This document shows positions 42,001 through 54,000 of a stretch of DNA of 64,000 nucleotides, one piece after another. The DNA is from Elgaria multicarinata webbii (Eukaryota > Chordata > Lepidosauria > Squamata > Anguidae). The translations under genes were made by a program, and so were the position numbers. The notes under the pieces were generated by a model. That model was not told the DNA's origin. It saw only the letters and a list, made by a program, of their open reading frames with translations, and did no database searches. Positions within the stretch are counted from its first letter, which is position 1; each line of letters starts with the position of its first letter. The stretch spans positions 26,255,501 to 26,319,500 of the forward strand of contig NC_086172.1 in NCBI RefSeq assembly GCF_023053635.1. Reading direction: 5' to 3'.

Positions 42001-45000
42001 ACCCTCCTTCCAAAAGGAGCAGCTGGCTAATCCCAAACTAGGAACGGGCGGGAGGGAGGGAGCCGAAAAACCAAAAGAGGCCGAGCCTCGGGCGGTGCGG
42101 CTTTTATAGCCGCAGCACCGCCCTAAGCACACGAGGCTCGCACCCGGAGCCACGTGAGTTCTTGCTCCTTTCCAGCCCCTCCCAACCCACAACCGTTGCT
42201 TTCCCGCCCAAACTTTCAGGTTGGGCGGGAAGCATATTTTTGTAGTTATAACTCCTTTTGCCTTACTAGTGTTGTTACAGCTTGAGTTTTAAAATGCTGC
42301 CAATAGAGAGGAAAAAATTGGAAGAAAAAGGCTAACATCAGGTGTATGTAATGTGTATTGTCAGTTTTAGAACAGTTCAGCAGGCTTCTGCTCCATTTCT
42401 CCTTTTTTTTTTTATTAAATTTTTATTTTCTACAATACTTAAACATACACCATTACAATTAAAGAAAACAACATACTACATAAATGTTGATTAACATTAA
42501 TATCGTATCTATATAACATAATCAAACTTAACATATACGTGCACCCCCCCACCTCGGGATCTCATTCCTGATTCCAAAATCTCATACTTTCTTCGGCTGG
42601 CGGTTTCCCACTTCCCTTAGAAAACACAAATATTAGGAACTGTTTCCAGATTCCTTCAAAATAATTTGTTTTAGCTATACCTCTTCTCAATTTAATATTA
42701 CAAGTCAATTTATCATTAATAGCTATATCCCAAACTTCTTTGTACCATTCTTCAATACAATAATCTCCTTGAATCTTCCAGTTCCTAGCTACAATCAATC
42801 TTGCTGCAGTCAGCAAATTCGTTATCAATTCCTTAATTTCTTTTTTACATTTTAAATCTTCAAATAGTGACAGTAATGCAACTTTTGGTGTTCGTTCTAT
42901 CTTCATTCCCACAATTTCTTCAATCTCCAAAAACACCATCTTCCACAATTTTTGTACATATTTGCATTCCTACCACATATGTAAATACGTTCCTTTTCCC
43001 CCACATCCTCTCCAACAATTTGCTGAGTGCTGATTTTTTATCTTATTTAATCTAACCGGGGTTAGGTACCACCTCCATATAATTTTAAAGTAATTCTCTT
43101 TTATTCTCACTGACATATTTCTCAACGCTCTTAGAAACTGCTCCATTTCTAAGCACAATTGAAAGTGCTGGTTTTAATTCTTAGACCCCTAAATGGCTTT
43201 GGGGATCTAGATATTTTAGGATTATTTTCCTGTACATGAACCTTTTTGATAATAGGGACGTGTAATTTTGGGAATTGAAAACACTAGCATTGGGGTGAGT
43301 GGGATGAGGGGAATAGACACTTTGGGCAAATTGAAATATATGCTATACCTCCTTACCACACCTAAATGAACTTTATTACTTTTAACAACATAAAATGCAT
43401 AATTTGTAATTTAGGGTAGCAATCCTATAGGATTGTTTGGTTACTGGGCTTTGAGTTCGAGACAAAGCCGCTCCCCTCCTCTTCATAGCTGGCGTGATTT
43501 TGGCTACATCTCCATGCTCAGAAATGGAGCATAGAGACGAAGAAATGGGTGGGGAGGAGACTGGGGCTGCAGCTATATGACTTTCCCTATGGCCACCCCA
43601 GCCTCCTTCCCTCCCCCTCCGCAGTGCCACTGCTAGACAGGCAAAACCGCCCATCTAGCAAAAATGCATGGCAGTTGGGGAACAGAGCCAAAGATGGCCT
43701 CTGTGTACCATCTCCCCTGCACTGAACACATGTCAACCTCTGGGTTTAGAGGCTGCTGACTATCCTCATAGGATGCCCTTAGTTAACTGTAACATTGTTC
43801 TATTTGGCATATTTATTACCTTTACAGAGCAATCCTTTGCACGATTACTCAAAAGATCTATTCTTACTTTAGTGGAGCTTATTCCCAGGTAAGCGCACAA
43901 AGGATTTTAGCCTCAAAAGTATAAATATGTTTGTATAAATGTAGCAGTGTGTCTGTCTACAGTCATTTGAGGAGAGAGGGGAAAAGGTTGACTATGACAG
44001 AGATGCAGGATACTTGCTTTCAGTATCTCTAAAGATATCCGTGGAGGATGGCCAGGATCAGATCCTTCTAATTGCCCCATAAATGTCCATATTCATACAA
44101 AAAGAAACGCCTTGGGTGCGAGAACATGCTGCAGAAAAAAAAGCGGTATTGCAGGAATCGAATCATAGACTTTAAAATAGTAGATTATTTCATTATGCAA
44201 CACCCTCTGGATCGTCTAAATCAGTGGTTCTCAACCTTCCTAATGCCGCGACCCTTTAATACAGTTCCTCATGTTGTGGTGACCCCCAACCATAAAATTA
44301 TTTTCGTTCTTCTCTACACGATCCATCGTCATGGGATGGTTTGCTAATGAAAATAATACATAACAATAGCTTTAATAATACAAAAGATGATACATGACAT
44401 AGTTCAGTCAATACAGTTTCCTAAGACCATCGGAAATATGTGTTTTCCGATGGTCTTAGGCGACCCCTGTGAAAGGGTCATTCGACCCCCAAAGGGGTCC
44501 CGACCCACAGGTTGAGAACCGCTGGTCTAAATCAACAGTAGCCATAGTGTTAGCCAAGAAATTAGGTGTCAGTTGTCATAGCATGTTTCAAGACCCTGGT
44601 GGGTCATAGCTGTATTAGAAAAGTTAATCCAACAAACGTCTTCTTAAAAGACAAACAAAATCAGATACCTTCTTTTCAGCGTGGCAAAAGTTTATTTTAC
44701 AAGTAAGTAGACACTGGAAGAACACCACCATCACTCTCTGTCCATTTGTGGAAAAATACAAGAAACAGCATTTTTTTAAAAAAAGTTACATGGAGGGGGA
44801 GTTGGTGGAAATTTCCTCCCTTCCGTTTGTGGAGGCCTCCCCTGGATCAAAATCCTTCCTCAAACAGAAGGGCAGCATTGGACGCAACCTATTGTAATTA
44901 AGAGTTTTCTGAGTATATAATTAATTAGATGTATATTGAATAATTTCCCTCAGTCCTTCATCCTGCCTAATGACTCATTCTTTCCCTTCTTGATCCAGGA

Positions 45001-48000
45001 GTCCCTGCAAAATCTCTTGAACAAAGTACCAGTTGCATTTGAAGCTGAACGTGAAGAGTTAACTAAGCAACACGAATCTCTCTTTTACAAATGGATGTTG
45101 CATTTGCAGTAAGTATCCCATAGGTTTCTGTAAGAATCTGCAATATACAGTGTTCTACCAGAACAAATTGGAATTGCAATTAAGTAATTGTTTCATGGAT
45201 AGGCTGGAAATAGTTCTCATCGGAAAAACATGCATTTTCTTCATATGATACAGTTAACATATTTTCTGGAATTGAGGTCTTCATAAACAAGAACCTCATG
45301 CAGAGGGTGATGTAAATGCCTCCTATCCTATTTTTTAAACAGAAAGGAAGTTGTCATGTACTAAACATTTCTAAAGGTTCTGTATAACAGAATAATATAT
45401 GGGATGAAACAGATCGCACAAGTCCATTGATGTCACTCCCCTTTAAAAGAATGTCGGGATTCAGCCTTTTACACCACCTAGGTCATAGAACGCCATTCTT
45501 CTAAAGACTGTGACCTAGGTGGTGTAAAAGGCTGAATCCCGACATTCTTTTAAAGGGGAGTGACGTCTTATATCTTATATCACACATGTGTGAGAATTGT
45601 AAAGTTAGCCCCAGTAAACCTGCAGGGACTAAACAGCAGCCCGTTGAAACACGTTTGGCCTCTTTCTTTGAAGTTTTAGACACACTGTGATCTGTGCAAT
45701 ATGCTATTGTACTTTTAATGTGATATTATTGTTAATCTTTATTTTAATTTTTTGTGCATTAAATATTATGGTTTCATTGTATATATACCCTTAACTTTTG
45801 GTTGAGCACTGTGTTTTTGTTTGTTAAGGACTACACCTTTTTTTTTGTTATCTGTGATTCTGCAGACCTTAAGTGTGCAAATGTTGGATAAAGCATCACT
45901 GTGTAGTGACAAAAGATAGTGGCCTGGCGTGGATTGTTTAGAAAAGTCCTGAATAGCATATGATCTGGGGCAGGGGGTGGAAGCATCCCCTCTCTGCTTT
46001 TTTGTGGCCTGCCAAGGGATGGGTTTATCAGCCATTAAGTATGGTTCATCCAGTAGCTAAGAGAAGTAGCCTTGGTGACTGCTCAGAAGCCTTACATGCT
46101 ATATTTAGCATTGCTAAACACACACACACACACACTCCTTTGAGCCCAAATAAAAATGGCACTGGAGGCAGAACACTTTTAGCAGTATATCAGCCTCCCA
46201 GTTTAAAAAAATCTTAAGCTATCAAATAAAAATTGGAACACAAGGAGCCTGGTAGGTCCCAATGGAGGTATCTGTGAGCCTGTTGGTGTCCACGGACTCC
46301 ATGTTGATCAATGAATCATCTTTTAAGTTATTGAACAATGAGTCATCTTGTTTTAAGAAAGCTGGGCTGTAATATGTAACAACCTATTGCTGTAGTTTAA
46401 GTGGATTTTGCAGTTACTAATTTCCAGATAGTGGGCAAGGAACCACCAATAGAGAAGGTTCATGCAACTTGACTGAGAGTCTTAAGGAAGTGCTGCCAGA
46501 GTGACAAGGAGATGCATCCCTCTCCCATTCAGTGATTGTTAATTCTTACTTATTACCCCTGATTGGCAGGTAGGTGTATGTTAATCTATTCATTTTACTG
46601 CCTCCAACTTCAGTAGAATAACAATTTCTCCCTATTTTGGAATGGCTTAATAGTGGCCAATGTTACCTATTACAGTTTAGGTATATGCTTGCAGTGGCTT
46701 GAGTTGTAAATTCTCCGTTGGAAAGCAGGATTGATAATGCATGAATGAATGGATGAAAGGGCCAAAGAACACATTTGGTAGCAAACACAGAATTCCCAAT
46801 CTTGGGTGTGCTACTGATGTGCAAATTGCTGGTGCTGTGTTGGTGTTGCACAGGGGAGCAACAGCAGGAAGGGTAGGGTTGCCTAAGCTCCCCCCCCCAA
46901 AAAAATTTTCCTTTGCAATTGCTCCGCTTTTCCGTACTTAACAAGCAAACATGTTTGAACTCCAGCTTGATGAAAAGTCGTTGTGGGAAGGGGTTGCAAA
47001 GGACAAGTAGCAGGGGAAGGGATAAGTACCCTCACCTTGCAGCCACCATTTTTCCCCTACAAATGTCTCTGCTCCCTCTCCCTCTCCTGCTTTGCATGTG
47101 GGTAGCAATCATGAATACCATGTTGCCACTGAGCATGTAATTCTGGATTTACAGGACTGGAAAGTGACCAGAGTTTCTCCAAAGGTACTAAATTTAAAAT
47201 ATCATCATCATTATCATCGTTACTGTTTAGGAATAAAGACATAAATAAAAAGTTATGTTGACAAAAAACAAATGTAAATATAAAAAAACCTTTCAGTACG
47301 CTGACTTATAATCTTCATGGACATGTTCTTTCTTTTTTTCAGCCTGGGGTTCAACATTGTGCTATATGGTCTAGGTTCAAAAAGAGATCTGTTGGAGAAT
47401 TTTCGCATTTCTCTTCTTCAGGATTCTGCTCACATCGTTGTGAATGGGTTCTTCCCCAGCATCACTGTGAAATCAGTAAGCTAAAAGAGAAATATGAGCA
47501 TGCATTCATTTGAAGAAGGGATGGGGAATCTCAAACCCATGTGCCTAATCTGGCCTCTGGAGCCTCCTTGTATTCCTGGAGGAGGGGGGAGGAATTTGGC
47601 CCCCACATGAAAATTGTTTCCCATCTCCAGATTCATTGAATAGATTTTCCAATTTGACTACAACTGTGGCTGGTAATTTAGAAGTTCAATTTATAGGAAA
47701 GGGAAAGCTTCTATAAGCAAATTGCATTAGTTTGGAACTGGGAGAAACTACATGGGTTTATACTGTAATTGAATGCTTATGAAAGCAGCTGTATGTGTGT
47801 GTTTTTCCCCCCAGTGCCTATTGCTTTCAGTGAAGGAATTTTGTAATGTGTTTGAGTAGATTTCATAGTCAGAGGTTTATTTTTAGGCTAGGCTAGCTCT
47901 CTTTTAAGAACCATGCTTTTAAAAAAAAAAAGTATTAAAGGAAGATGGTGACCTGTCAATTTTCTGTGTCAGATTCTGAATTCCTTAACAGAGGAGGTGT

Positions 48001-51000
48001 TGGATCATGTGGGTACTTTTCGCAGCCCCCAGGATCAGTTGGACTTTATTATGAAACGATTTAAAGAAGGTAAAGTAGATGGGCAGATACCTTGTAAGTG
48101 TGGACTCCATGTTAAAATAGCGTGGATGAGTTTAGCGGCAGGCTGATTTTCATTCATTCATTCGTTCTTTCATTCATTTATTAATTTAAAAATGTATATC
48201 TTGCCTATTCCCTGAGAGGCAATTCAAGGTAGATAACAGACTATCAGCAATATTTAAGACAATTTTCAAAACCAAAAATAATAAACAATAAAATGAACAG
48301 TTTGTAAAGACAGTAGTTAACGCTAAGGGCTAAAACCACTCTTGAAACACATTTTTAATCAAATGCCTTTTTGGAGATGGTGTGGCTGTCTGTTTGGGGC
48401 TTGAGTCCTGGTGAGAAATTGCTGGCTCAGACCCTCCCCCCCAGATTCCAGTCCACGGATCCCGGGGCTTGATTGACTTGTCGCGTGACAAGTTGGGCAA
48501 GCTTGCGGTTTTCTGCCGCCCGGCAACCCCTCGGTAGGAGTCCCACACCTGTTGCCAAGCCCTTTCAAGGAGAAAACAAGGGCTTGGCAACTGGTGTGGG
48601 AACAGGAACTGTTCCCACATCTGGCAAGCCCTTGTGCTCTCCTTCTTTGCAGTGTGCAGCTTGCGGCCGAGAGGGAAGCTGTGAGTGGCATGCAGGGCGG
48701 ACAAAGATGAGTTCGCCCATACCTGTTTCCTACAGTGCCACATTTTTACATACCACTTAAACAAGCACAGTATCTGTGCCTGAGAAATCTCTGTTGGCAG
48801 AGCATCCCACAACATGGGCACAACAGCAGAGAAGGCTCTAGAGCTGGGATGGGGAATATGTGGCCCTCTGGATGTTGTTGGATTGCAAGTCCCATCAACC
48901 TCACCAATTGCTATGCGGATTAGGGCTGATGGAGGTTGCAGTTCACCAACATTTGGAGGGCCATCGGTTCCTCACCCTTGCTCTGGAGCTTGTGACTACC
49001 CGCTTTGCTTCATGATGATGGGAGATCTTGAAGTAGTGACTCAGATAATGATCAGAGTATCCATGGAGGAATATATGGAAGAAGGCAATCTTTGAGTTAC
49101 TCAAGCCAATTGGGGCTTTAAAGATTAACACCAGCACCTTGATTTGAGCCAGGAAACAAACTCAACTAAAACAAGTTGCACACCTACTTCCGAATTGGTA
49201 ATCTACCAACCAATGGTACGTTTGTCTTGTCAGGATTAATTTTCAGTTTAATGTATATTCCCAATATATTCAATGCAATGTTGCTAATGATGTTTTGTGT
49301 GTGTGTGTGTGGGTAATTCAGCCTAAATGCACTAGAAAATTATAGATCATGGGATTGCTTCAGTAGGCTTTGAGGCATTGTCAGAGGTCTACAGATTGTG
49401 GATGGGCTTTGTAGCCAGGCCTTATTCTTCACTTGCCAGCTGTGAAGTCCAAAACCACCATGATCTTGCAACAATATTATATGCATATCTCATTACAAAT
49501 ATTGTATGATGGAGATATATAAATCAGGCTGTAATCCTATAGCAGTTTATGTAGGAATAAGTCTCATTGAAATCAATGTCACTTACTTTTGAGTAAAGAT
49601 GCGTAGGATTGCATTCTTGGGCTTTATATAGGTCATTTATCATGTGAAGTTTCTTCTTTACTTTAACCTGTGATTTATTCCACAGTGTTTGACAGGTTTC
49701 CCCCCTTTCAAATGTTTTGAACTATTCTTTCCCCCTTGCACACAACTAAATGTTTTATATATATTCAAATATTAAACAGTATTTATGTTATTGTTTTCAA
49801 AATGTGGATTATGGCCAGTGAGGTGCCTATTTTGATCTTATGTTTACGAAATTTTACACAAAAATGTAGAAAGAATTAGTGGTTTTTCAAGCCAATGCCT
49901 TAGGAAGGTGGCACCTTGGATGATAACCAATGATGTCTGTTTCTGTCAGTGGAATGTGAAGGGAGTGATTCATCCTGCACACCTTCAAGATCTGATCCAG
50001 AGGGTTGGTGGCCGGCCAGAGCAGATCTAGAGGTTATGGGGAGCTGCAATGGTGAGGAGAGAAGAAGAAAGTCCACTCTTACAGAAGTCCACTCATGCAA
50101 AGTTGGATTTTGCCTTTTCAGAGACTAAACTTCTTTGTGGCATGACTGCAGTCTGAAGCGTACTTACCTCAGAATGAACTTCATTTCTTCTTACTTTTGA
50201 GTACATAGGTTCAACTTGTATAATACATTGAGTTTTATAAAGAACCTTCATCCAACTGAAAGGCAACAGTCAGCTTTTAAATTAGGAATGCAAACACTCT
50301 TAAAAAGAACTGTTACCATTTCAACTGCAAGCTGAAGTAGGAGCCCAAACAAAGAAAAGGATAGAGAATCACACTTCTGCTTGATTTGTTTTCTCACTCC
50401 CTCTTTTATTTCTAGAGGGGAAGCTGTGTTAAACTGTTGCAGTGAAAACAACAAAGGCTAAGGTACGCTGCCTTGGGCTCTTGGAGGAAAGGCAGGATAT
50501 AAATGTAACAAATAAAATAAATAATTCAATCTGAATGCCTTTTCATCTTTATTTGAAAGTTCAGAATATATGATTGTTCAGTTGTTGTTGTTGTTGTTGT
50601 TATTGTTATTATTATTATCATTATTATTATTATATTTTTATCCCGCCTTTTGCCCAATACAGGGCCTCAAGGCGGTCTTACAAAGTTTAAAACATACATT
50701 ATAAAAACCTAGGAAAAGAAATGTAAAACAAAACAAAAACAAAACCTTTAAAATACACGGCAAAATTACAAGTCCTTAACATAGATGGAGGACCAAATTA
50801 CTCTCCAAAGGCCTGCTGAAACAAACAAGTTTTTGCCTGCTTCCAAAAGCCCATCAAGGAGGGAGCCAGTCTAGCTTCCCCAGGAAGAGAGTTCCAAAGC
50901 ACTGGAGCAGCCACCGAGAAGGCCCTCTCCCATGTTCTCACCAAGCGTGCCTGTGAAGATGGTGGGACTGAAAGAAGGGCTTCTCCAGAAGATCTCAAAG

Positions 51001-54000
51001 CACGGGCAGGCTCATAAGGGAGAATACGTTCTTTCAGTTTTCCCAGGCACTTACAATAAAGATTGATTGGTCTGAATGCTTCCATCATTGGAGATGATGA
51101 GCAGCCACAAAGAGTTTGTCAGCATTGGATTGTTCATAAGACTACAACTGGGAGCCTTCCTTGACACTGTATTTTTGACCTTTGTTAATACTTCATTTCC
51201 TTTGCCAGATCCTTCCTTGGAACTCTATCTGCTCATCCATAACCTAGACAGCCAGATGCTGAGAGGAGACAAAAGCCAACAAATCCTGGGACAATTGTCA
51301 TCCCTCCCCAACATCTACCTCATAGCCTCTATTGATCATATTAATGCACCACTCAGTGAGTTTTTAAGCATTTCAGATATGTGTGTGTGTGTGTGTGTGT
51401 GCGTAAAATTCATCTTAAAGTCCAGGCAGTAGTAACATCTGCCCTTGTACAAGTGTAATGCAGATGTTACTATTGATAGGCCTTTAAGATGAATGGGTGC
51501 AGATGTCATTCTTAACCATTGTTACATATTACGTCTGAAACTGAGCTTGCCCGCAAATCGTGGTTTGTTTTGGTCTGACAAAGCAGGCTGACAAACCAGT
51601 TTGACAATGGTTTGCAAAACACAGTTTGTGCTAACTATGGTTCCTGTTATATCTGAATTCTCAAACAATTTACAAACCTTAGTAAAAACCAATGCCACAC
51701 CATTGAGATGGAAATAGCTCCACCTTAAGAGGCTGTTCCACTTTAGAAACAGGAATGAACTTTTACAAAGTTGAGTACTGAGCAGATGGGAACCAAAAGC
51801 AGGCAAATAGCTCTTAAACAGCCTTCCCCCAAACTATTGGCCATGCTGGCCGAAGATGGTGGAAGTTGTAGTCCAGTCCATCTGGTGGGTATCAGGTTGG
51901 GGAAGGTTGCTCTAAGCCACAGTTTGCCTGTTGTATGCCCGGAAGCTCAAATTAATTTCCCTTTTCAGATGACATGCTAAGCCACGGTGGTTAATCATTT
52001 TGAACTAAACATTATGGCTTAGTGTGTCATGTGAACCATTCCTAAACATGGTGGTTACATAACCACGGTTTAAACACACTCACCATTTGCTGCAAAAGTG
52101 TTAGCAGTCTCACCATGGCTTAGTGTGTCATCTGAGTAGGCCCATGGTGTGAGTTCTAAACTATTGTTAGCACAAACTGGGATTTCACGTTACATCTGAA
52201 CTCTGGCCCATAGTATTAATTTTATTACAATACACTCTAAAACAGATCATAGTTGGACTCCTTGACCCTTCAGTAAAAGCCACAGAGAATTCAAATAAAT
52301 GTAGTAGATGCTGTACAAAGCCAGGATGTTACTGTAGCCTGGTGATATTGGGTGTAGGCCCTATAGCCCTACTTTCACCTTTCTTGCATGCAAGTTCAAC
52401 ATGACCTCCTCTCATTAGAATTGAATTTTATATTTTTTAATAATTAATTGTATTTGTCATCTTCTCTTGTAGTGTGGGATCAGGCGAAACAAAGCATGTA
52501 TAATTGGCTATGGTATGAAACAACCACTTACAGTCCTTACATAGAAGAAACATCCTATGAGAACTCCCTCTTGATACAGCAGTCTGGGTCTTTGGCTCTG
52601 AGCTCCCTCACACATGTTCTCCGTAGTCTCACTCCTAATGCAAGGTAAGACATTCTTGTCAAGAGCATGGAATATATTGGAAACCGATGAGCCCTTTTCT
52701 ACATTACAAACAGAAATAAGACACCTGAATGCTGCATTTCCTTGGTGCCTCAGAATTAATGTATTTTAATTCTGTCACAACACAAAATTCAAATTATATT
52801 TGTCCCAACATATCTGATGTAGACCACACATCTTTCCCTGTAATATCATAGATCATATCTTAATCATGTTCTTTACAAATTATCTTTTCCTCCCCTTTGT
52901 TCGCTTACAGAGGAATTGTTTAAACATACACGGTGCTCACAGAGTGCACACACAAAATAATTGGATGAATTCGCAAGTCCAAATTGGCATGACTGAATTT
53001 TTAAAACATCCCTCAGGAGAGAATTCAAATTTTGGAAACTACCACTTGGTTAAAAATCTGGATTTTCAACAAAGATTTAAAGAGGGCAGAGCAGGGACAT
53101 TTATGCAGCAGGGAGTTTATTCTGATGCTGAGTAGAATTGCAAAAGAAACTGCAAGACCCAAGAACTGCGAAATAATTTGAAAAGTGCCCATGTATGGAT
53201 ATAACCCTTTTTATTTTCCTCCCATTTTGGTTGATAAAAATAAGTTCATTTCTGGTCTTGTTTAAATACATTTATTGGGTTCTTTTTCTCCTCAGGGGAA
53301 TTTTCAGGCTTCTGGTGGAGTATCAGTTAGAAAATAAGGATAACCCCTCATACCCAGGTAACTAATGTACCAGTTGTCATGAATTTTCATTTCTTCTTCC
53401 TGGAGGCCAAAGAACCAATGAGCTAGTGATGCTCAGACAAGAATTTTGTCAAGGGCATGGATTCTGAACATGGTGCCTATTCGTATGGAATTTCTCTTTT
53501 ACGGCAGGCAATTTAGTAGCCTTGGTATAGAACAATCTCTGATATCCCTCCATTCACTCCCAATTTAGCGGTAAGCCATAATTTGCCATTACAATCAAAA
53601 CACAATAAGAACTGGATTTGTAATTCTGGTTTGTGAGAAAACTATTGTTTGGACAAGCCTTGGTTTGTATGGTTAGCTACTGAACCAGAAGTGAGAAGAG
53701 AAATCGGACTCACTGAGTGCATATAAATCCCTGTGGTCTGTTGTAACTTTCAAGATGAATTTGAACATGGTGCCTTGATTTGCATTCTGATGCTTTTTTC
53801 TCTCTCTAGTCCTAGATTACATTTGATGAAAAAAGTCTTAAGATGTTTTGATAATCTTCCCTAGGCACTGTAGTGAGAAGGCAACTCTGCTCTTCAGTTG
53901 AGCAAGTCTTTATTTTTTTTAATGCTAGGTGTTTTTCGGCTTCTCTTCCCCTATAGGGCTTTCCTTCCAAGATTTCTACCAACAGTGTCGGGAGGCCTTT

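Larger units (their letters stand above)
48175..49165 (-). mobile_element. LINE 3' end (CR1-like) broken by two later insertions
   Basis: Complement of a CR1-like end at about 48175-48372 and 48735-48843, resuming at 48981-49165 (GGGGCTTTAAAGATTAACAC). The gaps hold a G+C-rich fold-back block (about 48440-48735) and a hAT-like palindrome (48844-48980). Confidence 0.6.

Noticed and set aside
48330-48821. 163-codon minus-strand open frame
   Set aside because: Explained by a CR1-like LINE end and a G+C-rich fold-back insert.
52866-53135. 89-codon open frame in an ORC2 intron
   Set aside because: Not conserved with ORC2, and flanking exons splice in phase without it.
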